From Aquilaria yunnanensis (taxonomy: Eukaryota > Streptophyta > Magnoliopsida > Malvales > Thymelaeaceae), in contig CM077594.1 in assembly GCA_039654915.1 (NCBI GenBank), positions 91,712,893-91,776,892 on the forward strand: DNA of 64,000 bases, in the 5' to 3' direction. Below, piece after piece: positions 48,337-60,212 of the stretch (within the stretch, counting starts at the first letter, position 1; each line of letters opens with the position of its first letter). The translations under genes were made by a program, and so were the position numbers. The notes beneath the pieces are model-generated. The model was not told the DNA's origin, did no database searches, and saw only the letters and a program-made list of their open reading frames with translations.

Positions 48337-49545
48337 ATGACCCATTCCCAACACTCTACTTTATTGTCATTCATTCCGGAGATTGAAAGATATCTTAGAG
48401 AGCTTAGAGCAACATCACACTTGGGAGAATCAAGTTCCACCTCTACATCCATGGAGGGTGGAGGTGATAATCTCAATGGTAATGGATATAATGGTGGCAA
48501 TGGAGGAAATGGAGGGATGGATCACCAAGATGGAGTTTATCCAAGGAATCCACAAAGGCCTATTAGGGAGTACATCCGACCCTTGGTGACGGAGAATTAT
48601 TCGGGTATTGTAAGGCCATCGGTTCAAGCCAACAACTTTGAGTTGAAGCCATCTTTGATTTCTCTCATCCAACAAAACCAATTTGGAGGCTTGGCTTCGG
48701 AGGATCCCAACATTCACATAGCGGATTTCTTGGAAACATGTGACACATTCAAGGCTAATGGAGTCTCCATTGATGCTATTAGACTCCGATTGTTTCCTTT
48801 CTCACTTCGGGACAAGGCTAAAGGTTGGTATCAATCACTCCAACCAGGGAGCATTGCTACATGGAATGAAATGGCTGAAAAATTCTTGAGCAAGTTTTTT
48901 CCTCCATCTAAGGCCGCTCACTTGAGAGCTTCAATTGTGACATTCAAGCAACATGAGATGGAGTCCATTCTAGAGGCTTGGGAGAGATTCAAGGAGTTGC
49001 TTAGGAAGTTCCCATAACATGGATTCTTGGATTGGCAACAAATCCAACTTTTCTATGAAGGCTTAGTACCCACTTCAAGATTTATGATTGATGCTTCGGC
49101 TGGTGGATCTTTGATGTCAAAGACGGCCGGTGATGCTTTCCAAATTCTAGAGCAATTGGCATTAAATGGAGAGCAATGGCTGGGAGAAAGAGCTCAACCA
49201 AGAAGAGGAGTACTTGAGGTTGATCAATTGACCGCCTTATCGGCACAAATGGCTTCTCTCATGAATCAAGTGTCCAAGTTGACCAACAAAAAGGAGCCAA
49301 CTATTGAGCAAGCCGTCGCCTATACCTCCAACACATATGGTGGATATATGGATATGGAGCTTGAAGAAGCAAATTTCATGGGCAACCGGAATTTTGGGTT
49401 TAGAGGCAACCAAATGGGAAATCAATATAACCCAAGTTGGAGAATCATAAAAAATTTTCTTATTGCAATACAAGGAATGTGCAACAACCACTACCACTTC
49501 CCGGTTTCAACTAAGTCTCAATTGAGAAGAAGCCCTCTATGAAAT
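48337..49545 (+). pseudogene. Athila gag (Retrotrans_gag), broken
   Basis: Starts at the ATG of MTHSQHSTLL. Conserved gag stretch: IREYIRPLVTENYSGIV, then DPNIHIADFLETCDTFK and LFPFSLRDKAKGWYQSL, followed by WNEMAEKFLSKFFPPSK, the hallmark of plant gypsy gag capsids. An in-frame TAA stops it at 49015-49017, after RKFP. The same frame resumes with FLDWQQIQLFYEGLVP and VDQLTALSAQMASL. A one-base loss near 49446 shifts the frame after NPSWR. It reads continuously into the protease region in a third segment. Two visible lesions, so no functional Gag. Confidence 0.88.
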
Positions 49546-49699
49546 AAATTATGTTACAATTCATGAAAGAAATAAGGGATAGAATGGAGAAGAATGAAGC
49601 CAAGATGGCTAGCTTGAGTGCTAACTTTGCTAGTATGGAGGCAAATGTGAGTACAAGCATTAAGAACATGGAAAATCAAATTGGACAATTGGCTTTGGC

Positions 49700-50508
49700 G
49701 GTGAAGACATCTTAAAAAGGAAAATTCCCTAGTGACACCGAGTTAAACCCAAGGGAGCAATGTCATGCAATTACACTTAGGGGAGGAAAGAAGCTTGAAG
49801 ATCCTTACATAAGGACACCTACTCAAGGAAAACCAATCTTGGAAGATGAAGTGCAAGTTCAAGAAGAAGAGGGAATGGTGGAGTTTTTAAAAAAACAACC
49901 TCAAAGAGTGCAAAAACTCCCACCAAACCCACCCTTACCTTTCCCACAAAGGTTCCAAAAAAAGAAGTTTGATGATCAATATGGCAAGTTCTTGGACATT
50001 TTTAAGAAGCTTCACATCAACATCCCATTCTTGGAGGCCTTAACTCAAATGCCAAATTGGGGTAAATTTTTGGAGGAAGTCATTGCAAAGAATAGAAAAT
50101 TTGAGGAGTTTGAGACCATATGCCTCACGGAAGAATGTAGTGCAATTGTTCAACAAAAGCTTCCACCAAAATTGAAGGATCCCGGAAGCTTCACTATTCC
50201 ATGCACAATTGGAGAAGTTGAGTTCAAAAAGGTATTATGTGACCTTGGTGCAAGTGTCAACTTGATGCCCTTGTCTATTGCCAATAAATTGGGGCTAGGA
50301 GTAAAGCCCTCTACAATACAATTACAAATGGTGGATAGGTCTATCAAGTATCCATGGGGAGTAATAGAAGATGTTTTGGTGAAAGTTGACAAATTTATCT
50401 TCCCTATGGACTTTGTGATTCTTGACATGGAAGAAGATAGCTAAGTCCCCTTTATCTTTGGAAGACCATTCTTGGCCACCGCCAGAGCAACTATAGATGT
50501 GAAGGAAG
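49700..50508 (+). pseudogene. Athila gag C-terminus and aspartic protease, truncated before RT
   Basis: From about 49740 the frame reads LNPREQCHAITLRGGKK, then MPNWGKFLEEVIAKNRKFEE, and an aspartic protease, VLCDLGASVNLMPLSIANKLGL, with active-site DLGAS as is usual in plant Athila/Tat. A TAA at 50442-50444 precedes VPFIFGRPFLATARATIDVK, which is normally the protease end. Coding stops there. Where reverse transcriptase should follow, a GC-rich solo LTR is inserted (50515-51928). Beyond it only non-coding 3' sequence resumes, so pol was already missing before that insertion. Confidence 0.86.
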
Positions 50509-50514
50509 TCAATC

Positions 50515-51928
50515 TGTATGTAAAGACGCCGTCGTGAAAGGTGGTCGGAAAAAAGCTCAGGTGAAAGAACCGCCGCAAAGAAGCAGAAGGAAAACCAGAG
50601 CAAAAGTAAAAGCAAAAAGAGAAAAAGTGATAGAGTAAGCATATATATAGGCCGAGGGAGGTAGGCGAACCGACGTCTTAAGTGCTGGGCGAAGGCGAAA
50701 CGTCGCCATAACTGCTCCTTCGTGCCTAAAAGGGCGCACTTGACATTACAGCACAATCCCCACCAATGACTGAGTGCCACGTCTCAGCCATCGAGCCAAA
50801 AAGGGGATGCGTGTCCCGACACCCCTCAACCTCAGGCGCGTCGTTCCAGACTGACACACCTATTCCTGGCACATGACGTGGCGCGGACCTAAAAAGCTGG
50901 AAAGCAGGTCACTTCGGAGACGCCAACAGACAGGCTGTGAAAGAAAAGCTTGCGTCCTCGGACGAAAGGTCTGTCTTCGAAAAAAGCGCTATGCTTAAGG
51001 CTCAAAGAGGAACCCTTAGAGAACGAACGAACCAAAGTTTCCACTTCGGCTTTTTTGAGGGGGGCTTGTGATAGCCGAAGGCCTTTCGCCTCTTTCAGTA
51101 GGCGCTTCCCCGAAGGGCCGTCTGGGGAGTCCGATGTAGCTCGGAAATAAGCATTGCCAACGACCTTGGCAGAAGTGAAGTCGAGCACAACAAAGTAAGC
51201 ACTTTGACTAAGACGCCAGAATTATTTAAATGTGTTGTCGGCTACCTCGGGAAACCGAACATATCGTCTTCGGGAGCAAAAAGCCAGCTACTGAAAGCAG
51301 GAGAGATTCCCCCGAAGGCATAACTCCCCGAGCCACCAACATGATCCCCGAGGAAGGGCGTTCGTGCCAAGGGGGCGACCTCGCCCAAAGGGCCTCGGGA
51401 GTACGGCATGAGCATTTAATGAGCATTTAAGGAGCCTCTGACAGGAAACCCACACGCCGCCTGAAACGGCGACTTGACGCACTAACGCCGTCCAAGTCCC
51501 ATCTCAGCCACAAAACCAGGAGCCTACAGACGGCTACCTGTTCCCTACGCCCAGAAAGCACAGAGAGGATCCGACTGAACAGGTGTCAGGATCTGAACGG
51601 GCCAGGCATTTCTATAAATACTGGGAAAAAGGACTTGGCAAGGGATCGAATCCATCCCCTCTCCATGATCAGCCATCGCCCATAGCTAAAAATATATGCA
51701 GGCTAGCTCTCGCACCTTTCTAGTGGGCATACTTTATTCATTATCAGAGCACTGACTTGGGCGTCGGAGGCTCCTCCCCGGAAATCCATCCTGGGGACCT
51801 CCTAACCCTTTTTTCTGAGCCTTTCATGTATTTTCCCACTTGGGGAATATCTCAACAGGACGTTCTTCCCCCGCGGAAGCTCCCTCGGAATTCACCATGT
51901 CACTGGACAGAGATGCCGGAGGGCATCA
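50515..51928 (+). mobile_element. GC-rich solo LTR of a different LTR retrotransposon
   Basis: 1,414 bp, TG…CA ends (TGTATGTAAAGACGCCG … GAGGGCATCA), exact 5-bp duplication CAATC (50510-50514, 51929-51933). It is strikingly GC- and CpG-rich against its host element. A TATA box, TTCTATAAATAC (about 51609-51620), and a U5-like CACTGACTTGGGCGTCGGAG (about 51750) set plus orientation. The many open frames inside (50557-51993, both strands) are incidental. U5 style suggests Ty3/gypsy, but lineage is not proven. Confidence 0.83.
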
Positions 51929-51933
51929 CAATC

Positions 51934-53725
51934 ATTGGAAGCATTCTTACAAAGGAGAGGGTGTGGAGCCACATCACCCACCCTAATGCCTAAAACAAAG
52001 GAGTTGGTGTCTAGTTAGAGACAATAAATCAAGCGCTTGTTGGAAGACACCCCAACATTTCTTCTCTCTTTTATGTTTTTAATTGTCTTTTCAATAAGTT
52101 GAGTTTTAGGGAAAGTGTCACTTAATTACTCTTTGTGTTTATTGTAGGTGTATGATGGAAAGATCAAGAGTAAACATGAAAAGATGAAATGTCACCATCA
52201 TTAAGAGTTTGAGTGGGAGTAATTGGAGGCGGGAACATCCGTCTCCCAGGTATGATTCTTGAACCACAATCTCCTTTCTAGCTTTTTTTTGTCTACATTA
52301 TGGACAATGTTGGTTTTAAGTTTGGGGGATAAATGTGTTTGTGGATGATACTTGTTTAAGAGTTTTCCTAAAACTTGACATCTAATTATTGTTCTTTCTT
52401 TTAGACTAGTTTTTGGTGATTTCTTTTCTTTTCTTATGACATTACATGCATATCATATTTCTTTTCCCTATTATGACATATAGTGGATAAATGTAGAAAC
52501 ATATAGTTGCATTTAGGTTATGTGCATTTAGGGACCCAATGCATGCTCTTTATTATGATTACAGGAATTCATTTACAAGTTCAACTTGTAAGTAAAGAAA
52601 GATTTTCACTTGTCATTAATGGTAGAAACCATACCCGGTGAATCTTTGGACCTTGTGTGGCACACTTGCATTATAAATTATTTCATTCATTGGAGTGGTG
52701 CTTGTTTTGCTTATGGATTCCTTGATTTCCTTTTGGACCCATTCATATTCGAATTGATGCATGCAAATAAATGATGAAAATGACAACCTAGGGCTAACTA
52801 CATACCTAAATGGCTAACCCTTCATTATAATCCTTAATTGACCCCTTTGAGCCTTTAAGCCATTTTTGTTGTTTAACCCACATAATTGAGCCATATCCAT
52901 TGTTATTTATGCTCTATTGTCCTTAAAGTAAGTTGAACATTGCATATATGGGCTTAGGTAGGGTAAAAATTTGTGAGTTGTGTGAATGAGCAATAAATAA
53001 GTTTGGGGGAAAAATGTTGGGTTATGAACTTATTGTTGAGTTTATATAGCTATAGTTGGAATATACTTTGGATAAATCATGCACATTTGTTTGAACTTTA
53101 AAAATTGGGTGAATTTCTAGTTGCTAAAAAAATATATATATCTTTCCCTTAATAAAAAGGCAAAACGAGTCAACATGAAAAAGCCCTTGTAAAAAAAACA
53201 AAAAAAAAAAAAAGAATAAATAAAGAAGGGGGAAGGTAGAAGTACTTTATTAATTTGAAAAGAGTTCACTCATGTTTTTTTTTTTGGTCAAAATTGTGCA
53301 TATGAGGGTTACTTGAATTGTTGCTTGGAAGTCAAGAAAAATATTTTTAAATCAAAATACCTTGGGTGGAACTTTAGATTTGATTATTAGGATTGCCCAT
53401 GGTGTTTATGCTTAACTTACTTCTTTAGCCCCACCTCAAAAGACCTTCATCCGATTCCCGTCCATACCAAACCTGGCCACGGTACAACCTTATATATATA
53501 TATATGTCATTGCACTTAAATTTGCATGTATACTCTTTAGGGACAATTCATGGGTAGTTTGGGTCCTTTTGCAAATTTGTGGATGAAGTGGCATTATAAG
53601 CCTTAGATATACTAAGCAACCATAGATTAGGGAGAGAAACACTTAGCGAGTATATGTTGTTAGCTTTTATGTTTTGATTGCTTTATGTTTTTAGGTTAAT
53701 AAATGCTAGGGACTAGCATTTTTCT
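51934..53725 (+). other. Non-coding 3' internal region of the Athila-type element
   Basis: Begins with the Athila-like phrase CAAGCGCTTGTTGGAAGACA near 52030. It includes two extra polypurine-like motifs, AAGTTTGGGGGATAAA (about 52318) and AAGTTTGGGGGAAAAA (about 52999), an A-rich stretch near 53190 and a (TA)n run at 53490-53506. No env-like or other ORF. A perfect hairpin, AAATGCTAG-GGA-CTAGCATTT, occupies 53701-53721. Confidence 0.7.
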
Positions 53726-53740
53726 AAGATTGGGGGAGTT
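53726..53740 (+). promoter_or_regulatory. Polypurine tract
   Basis: AAGATTGGGGGAGTT immediately before the right LTR: the plus-strand priming site of the Athila-type element. Confidence 0.85.
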
Positions 53741-55201
53741 TGATAAATGTTAATTTTGTGGTCAAACATGTTGACTTTTTGTCAACTTTGACCACAATTT
53801 TCTACCTTACCACTCAATATTTTTGGCCGATTCTTGCTTCGATCCTTCATTTTGTAGGTTGAAGAAGTGGACCATAGCATTGGAATGGCACTGGGACGAG
53901 CGGAACGAAAAACGAGAGCGTAAAAGTTAACGAAAATTATAATTGTGAGGCCTAGGCGCCACAGTACAAAAGTTCTTTGCCTAAAAAACACACCCTGGAG
54001 GCCTAGGCGCCCAGACACCCCCTCTTGGGGCCTAGGTGCCAGAGCACCCTCGAGCCTAGAGGCCTAGGCGCCCAGACACCTCTTCCTGAGGCCTAGGTGC
54101 CAGTCGCCCAGGAAAGTGGTCACCTACCTCAAATTTGAACTCAAGCTTGCTATTGGCCAAAGATTTCTATCCAAATGGTTTGGTGAGTGAAAGGGACACC
54201 TCCAAGAGTAGAAGAACCTGGAACCTAGCAAGAAGAAGGGACTCCTCATTTTCATCTTCTCATCTTAGACTTAGGTTTTTCATTACCATTTCCTCATCTT
54301 CCTTAGGAGCATGTATGGATTCTTGCTTGGAGAAGGCTTAGAGGACTTGAAGACTTGTAGGAGCCTTGAGGAATCAAGCATCTAGAGTCTATTGGGTTTC
54401 TTCCTTCCTTCTTTTATCTTGTATTTAGACATGGATGCTCTTTTATGTATTTTCATATTTATGTTTAGTTTGATTATGGAGTAAGTTTCTCTACACTTTC
54501 TATGGTTGTAGCTACTTGAATTGGTTATGTTTGTTGGATTAATGGTTATTTAACTTTGGTTTTCCTTCATTGCTTGTTTACTCTTCTCCTTGAGTTTATT
54601 GTTGTGTTGATTGATTAAGGGCCATAGTCAGTTGCATCTTAGATTTCTTTTAAACTCTTGGAAAAGAGTAAAATGAATTAGAATTAGGAGAAGAGTCTAG
54701 TGGCCATAGGCTTGTTGGGAGACTAGTCTAGGACACTAGGTGAAGGTAAATTGAACTTGTAATGCCCCTCTTAAACTAGCAATTTGGATGGGAGTCCATT
54801 CTAGTATAAGCTTGGGAAAGTGACCATTTCACTTGGGAGAGTAAGGGCCCAATTAGTTAACTTCACCAACAAGTAGAAAAACCAAGCTATTAGCCTTAAT
54901 TCACTAGCTAACCAAGTCAAATAGTGAAAACCATAGGAAGTGTGTTTTGTTAATTTATTAGAAAACCCCTAATTTGCATTGTGTTTGTTGTTATTGTTTA
55001 TTAGTAATTTAAGTGGAGTTGCAAACTTAGTTATTTTCATAGTGAATAAATCGTCAATTGTTACTTGTTTAGCTAAAGTGAGTCTCAAGGTAGTGGTAAT
55101 TAGCAAACAATGCAAATCAATCATCGTGGGAATGATATCTTATTCACCCTATCTACACACGTCCCGTGCACTTGCGGATTAGGGTTGTAGAACTTACAAC
55201 A
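53741..55201 (+). repeat. Right LTR of the Athila-type element
   Basis: 1,461 bp, TGATAAATG … ACTTACAACA. Same structure as the left LTR with a contracted GGCCTAGGCGCC array (about 53945-54115). Confidence 0.9.
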
Positions 55202-56406
55202 GGATTTTACCCTTTAAGGGAGGTGAAACAAAAGACAAGTGAAAAAAAATAGGGTTTTAAGTTTAAATACCTCAATCAATGGAGGTAGCCACATTCTACA
55301 TTCCACACTCATCTCCTCATCATCTCTTGAGAGAGCCACTATTGGAGGAAAACAAGGAGCTTGTTGAAGGTGCCAAAGAAGAGCCTAAAAGCCAAGGAGA
55401 CTTAGGCATTTGGGATTCATCTTGGGTTCCTTCTTCCCCTATTTTGTTTCTTGTATTTTTCATGGATTGTTTGGATTTGAGTTTAATGTTTGTTGCTAGA
55501 ATGGACAAGGAGTAAATTTCATCTGTCTCTCTAGGATGAAACTTTTGATATTTGATATCTAAAGTTATTTGAGGTTTTTCATGGGTATTGATGATCTTGT
55601 GTTGTCTACTCTTGTGCTTCATGTGTGTGTGTTGATTGGCCACTACACATACTTCAAAATCTTACTTTTGTCTTAAGAGAGAAAGGAGGGGGGTGGAAAT
55701 TAGGAGTAGGTCATAATGGGTCTTATGGATTAGAGGCAATTCATGAACCCATTAAGTGATTTCATTGAGGTTAGGTTTTAATCAATCTTAGGTTAATTTA
55801 TGAGCTTGAGAAATGCCATAGTTAATCTAGGGTGAGCAAAACTTGGCTTTGAGAAAGAGAGTTTTGATTTTTGAATCCTCTCACCACATAAAAATTGAAT
55901 GCCCCTAGAACCTCATTTAACTTAAGTAGCAAGTAAGAGGGTGGAATCCTAGGAAGATAGTCTTTTTAACTAAGTCACTTTATTTGTAGTTAGTTTAGCT
56001 TCTCTTAGATAGCAAATAGCCTTTTCATTTCATCGCACCTGTAGTTTTCACTAGCAACCTTTGCATTCATCCATTATATCATCTTAGATTTCATTAGGTA
56101 ATTAGTGGTTTTATTCACTCTAGTCATTACTTTTTATACTCATATTCACTCAACCAACCTTAATTCTTACTTATTTCAATCTCTTTCTTTCACATTGTAG
56201 CTTAAGTGGTTTGAGTAACTAGAATTTGAATCTTGGTAGAATCACATTATCTCTTGGGGTGATATCCGTATTTGCCACTTGAACACAACAACGCTGTACA
56301 CTTGCGGGTCGGGTGAATAGGGGTTATAAATATAAAACTCTTTTGCTCATAATAGTTCATAATTGATTTACAATTTAGATAAATAATTAATATATAAAAA
56401 ATTATA

Positions 56407-56643
56407 CTCCCTCTGTCTCATATTCTTTGAAACACTCACTTTTTAACAATTAATCTATAATTTTTTATTTTTTTCATTTTTAGTATATAAATAAAAAAAA
56501 TTTTGTATATAAATGATAAATAAAAACCTATAGTTTCCAAATATATATTTTTTAATTTTTTTCTAACAACCAATAATATAAATAAATTCAAGTTAAACTA
56601 TGACTAAAAGTCAACTGTTTCAAACAATATGGGACGGAGGGAG
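56407..56643. mobile_element. Stowaway MITE
   Basis: Classic Stowaway ends: CTCCCTCTGTCTCATATTC at the left, GGGACGGAGGGAG at the right, with TA on both sides (56405-56406, 56644-56645). 237 bp, no coding capacity. Same family as the eroded copy at 16487-16711. Confidence 0.92.
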
Positions 56644-56659
56644 TATTTTTTTTAAACTT

Positions 56660-58768
56660 TTTCCAACTATATATTTTATGTTGATGTGGGTTAAAATCAG
56701 GTCTTCTTGGGTTTAGTCACAGGGTTATTTTCGGTTTAAGTCAATCTGAGCATTAGGTCATTTTAGGTTTTGGTTATTCTGGGTTTGGGTAATTTGGTTT
56801 GGGTTTTTTGGATTTCACTTCAATTGTGTTTGAGTTCAGGTCAAATTATGTACAGTCAAGCTCGGGTCATTGGCTTATCTGGCAAAATCGGGTCAAATAG
56901 TGCTTGAGTACGGGTGAATCAGTTCAATTCATCAGGTCAGGTAAAATTATATCACCTTCAAAGCCATACACACATTCTAGCCGGGTCAATGCCCACCTTT
57001 AGGTAGAGATTGTAAACTTCAATGCGAGTCAATGATGCAACAATCTAGTGCAGTCGTCATCGTACTTTGTGCTTTTAAATAGACTCATTTTGACATAATA
57101 CAATTCTTTATTGTACTTGAAATCTTCCAAATTTTTGAATTTTTTGTTGAAAAAGGCCATCTTCTGAATTCAATTGAAAACTTTTTGGAGTTTGTAAAGT
57201 GTTAAAAAAATAAAAGGAGTTAACTTAGATTGTTTAACCAAGAATGTATATTATGTCAAATTTCAGTAGATAATGAGGCTTCTATAACATTTCAACTAAA
57301 TTTTAACATTAAAGGAATGAATTAGGGCAATTTGATAGCATTAGTGGTTTTTTTAGAAAAAAAAATATTACTGACCGATTCGAGTTAAAACCAAAAAATT
57401 AATGGTTTTTACATTACTTTTTGCCTTTTGAAAATAAAAGGCAAATTCATTTTCACAAAATTTAATATATTATTATCCATTATTCTTATAAAAAATAATT
57501 ATTTTCCCAAATTCTCAAATTATTATCTATTCCCTCTTTTTACCATAGCCGCCTAGTCTCATTTCCTTAAATTCATTCCCTTCTACTACCTCTTCCATAC
57601 TTGTCTACGGTTTCCAATCAGATTCAGACTTCAGTGCGGACCTGGCTAGTTCTCCTTTAAATTTTTTATTGCTTGACTGACCTTATCTGATGTTATTTAT
57701 TAGATTTTATGGTGAATGTAATTTTTTTTTAAATTTTAGTGTTTAAGAGTGATTCAAGACTTTCGTAAGGTAAATCTTCAATTGGAAGCAGATAGCGATA
57801 GATATCAGCTTTCTCTTGAGTTCATTGAAATCTCAGCTCTACTGGAGTGTCTCGATGCTTGATAACAAATATGGAGGTGATTGTTGGAGATGAATTTGTG
57901 TGTGCAAATGAAGGAGTAAATGAAATTCTGGATTTGATGAACCATGTTTGTCTGAAACTAGATATGCTAGAAGTTATGGTAATGAGAACAAAAGAATGGG
58001 TCATTTTTAGCTTATTTTTCATTGGATTTGCTTTTGTTGTTGTAATTAGGGTTGTTTTGATGTTATTGAAGTAATGTGTTGTTTAGGAATAAAATTAGGT
58101 TGAGATAGTTACTTGATGTTATGTAAGCTTGATTGGATGAGGTGAATGAAAGAATTTTGGTGCATCTTTGTGCTTTTCTTTTGTTATATATAGTAACTAT
58201 ATTCTATTATGGTATTGCAAAATACAAGTAAAGACTCTAAAGAATGCACTTTGGTCATTAACTCTTAATAATTGTGCAAGACTTGAAATCATGAAAATGG
58301 TTTATGTGCACATAGGTAATGGTCAGGCAAGACATTTATACATTAAAGTTGCACCATAATGGTTGTCATACAAAATGTAAACCATAATTCCATATTAGTG
58401 CAAAGAAGGTGTTCTATATCACCCCAACAGAAAGCATCTCTTGCAGATGTTGTAAAAAACAAATACTCCAAGGAACATACAAGATGTATTTGAGAAACAT
58501 AAAGCCTTCATCTTAGCTAACATGCCTAGTTTGGTTGGCTTTGAGCATCTTCAGGTGGATGGCTTCTGGTTGCTTGTCTGGAAGACATGGCCCTCATGAA
58601 TGTAGCACCCAAGTGTATGAACCTATTGTGACTTGATGCTTCTGGGAGAGTAATTGAGAGCATCATAGACCTTTGAGAGAACAATTCATTTTTAGAGCCT
58701 CCCTTAACTACACTTGTGCACCTACAAATAAAGAGTAGGAAAAGATGACCATAACAAACAGCCTCAGT
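56660..58768. other. Intergenic DNA with G/T-rich low complexity and unrecognised short frames
   Basis: 56690-56960 is rich in GGGTTT/TCGGGTCA phrases, MITE-like but unpaired. The frame at 57847-58074 ends in a hydrophobic stretch (WVIFSLFFIGFAFVVVIRVV) that could be a membrane tail of a degraded gene. No family assigned. Confidence 0.35.
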
Positions 58769-58777
58769 TTCTACTAG

Positions 58778-59677
58778 GCAAAAGGGGCAATTTTGCCATT
58801 AAAGTGTAAGGCGAAAAGAAATTTTGTCACTAAAGTACTTTTTTGGGGAAATTTGCCATTAACATTTTCAAAATGGGCATATTTGCCATCAATATTTTGG
58901 AATAGTGAGATATTTTCCACTATGATAGTTAACAATGAAAATATTCTACTATCATAAACAATATTTTGTCAAGGTGCGGGAGAGTTTCATATTCCGCTGG
59001 CCACATCAACTAATATGCGGCATATTTGCCATCAATGTTTTTGAAATAAGCATATTTGCCATAAAATGTTTTTGAAACATATATGTTTTCTATCAAGTTT
59101 TGATATTGGTGATGGTGGTGAAAAAAGTGAGGGGTTTGTACAATGGCGGCAAATTACGCATGAGATATAACAAACAACCATTATCCAACAATTACAGTCG
59201 TTAAGCAACAATTGTCCAGTAATTACTGCTGCTAGAGGTAAGCAAATCCATGAGTTTGGGTTGCTATGGTTAGGACTGATGCTAGGGTTGAGACTGTGGC
59301 AATTATGTGAGCAAGTTGAAGAGAAATCGTGATGGAAGAATTCGTTGGGGCATTTCTCTGGCTTTCCATTTTCAGCTAGTTAAGGAAGACAAGTTGGAGA
59401 TGAAAGATTAAGGTAAAAAATAGGAAAGAAATACAACTTTATTGACTATACAGTAATTTTTCCTTTTTACCATTTCCACCTCTGTTTCTATATTGGCTTC
59501 ATGTCGACAAAATATTGCCACTTCATCACTTTGTCAGTATATATTAACATATCATTAACGGCAGTAACAAGTATGACCATTTCAAAAATGTTAATGGCAA
59601 ATTTATCTAGAAAAATACTTTAGCGGCAAAATTACCCTTCACCGTATACTTTAATGGAAAAATTATTTTTTTTTCCA
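58778..59677. mobile_element. Non-autonomous MULE, 900 bp, 9-bp TSD
   Basis: Target duplication TTTCTACTA (58769-58777, 59678-59686). Left end GGCAAAAGGGGCAATTTTGCC-type, right end a degenerate inverted copy. The TIRs align for about 190 bp, with CCATTAACATTTT and CAAAATGGGC blocks. The interior matches 63650-64000, a second copy of the same family. Confidence 0.85.
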
Positions 59678-59689
59678 TTTCTACTAGGT

Positions 59690-60212
59690 TTTGGGAAAAG
59701 AAAACATGAACTTACCCTACATGTTAGTTGTATCTAATGATGGTTGCTTCCTTGGTATATATAGCCCTAGTTGTAATACCTCACTCCCTTTCCTACCAAG
59801 CTACTCATGGCAATGTAGTAGGAGTAGATTTAATGCAAGACAGTACACTTAAATCAAAGCATAAATATCATATAGGTTAGTAGATTAGGTCATTACAATA
59901 TGGATAGTTTTCCCAGTGTATATGTTGATGAACACATCAATTCCACTATGTTGATACTTCTTCTTTCTCTGCTTTCCATTTGAAGGAGGTACATCTTATA
60001 GGGCAAAACTAAAACAAATATGAAAGTTGTATATATAAAAGAAAAACATGGACTTATTGCTCTTTACAAATTAAAACACTTGATGGATTGTCTCAGATTG
60101 CTTGTTTGCGTCATATAATTTAAAAACACAAACACTATCTTCCTAAGTGTTAGAAGTTTACCTATTGACTTGTTTAACCTGTGTTAAGTAGACAACATTT
60201 CCTATTGTGTCC
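59690..60212. other. Spacer, no gene
   Basis: AT-rich sequence where the C-terminal half of the adjacent MULE transposase would be expected. None is recognisable. Confidence 0.35.

Larger units (their letters stand above)
46667..55201 (+). mobile_element. Athila-type Ty3/gypsy LTR retrotransposon, structurally complete but lacking RT/integrase
   Basis: 8,535 bp, flanked by the 5-bp duplication GGATT (46662-46666, 55202-55206). LTRs 46667-48192 and 53741-55201 both begin TGATAAATG and end ACAACA. A tRNA-Asp primer-binding site follows the left LTR, and a polypurine tract precedes the right one. The interior has broken gag and aspartic protease. The usual reverse transcriptase, RNase H and integrase are absent, and a long non-coding 3' region follows directly. 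The DLGAS protease motif and the primer site fit the Athila/Tat lineage. It would need enzymes from a related element to move. Confidence 0.9.
46326..56354 (+). mobile_element. Athila-like solo LTR, split by a nested retrotransposon
   Basis: Two outer pieces, 46326-46666 and 55207-56354, make one LTR of about 1.49 kb when the nested element (46667-55201 plus one GGATT copy) is removed. It is flanked by GTTCA at 46321-46325 and 56355-56359. It begins TGATAAGTGCATAATG, resembling the start of the nested element's LTR (TGATAAATGTTAATTTTG). Its 3' part carries the same phrases, for example GGGTTCCTTCT, TGTACACTTGCGG. It ends ATAATA rather than CA, perhaps one mutation. No internal domain or second LTR, so it is a solo LTR. 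Confidence 0.78.

Noticed and set aside
50557..51993. Numerous open frames in GC-rich sequence on both strands
   Set aside because: They fall inside or across the end of a solo LTR; high GC lowers stop frequency, and none matches a protein family.
57847..58359. Short frames, one with a hydrophobic C-terminus
   Set aside because: Could be a degraded gene tail, but there is too little to assign a family.
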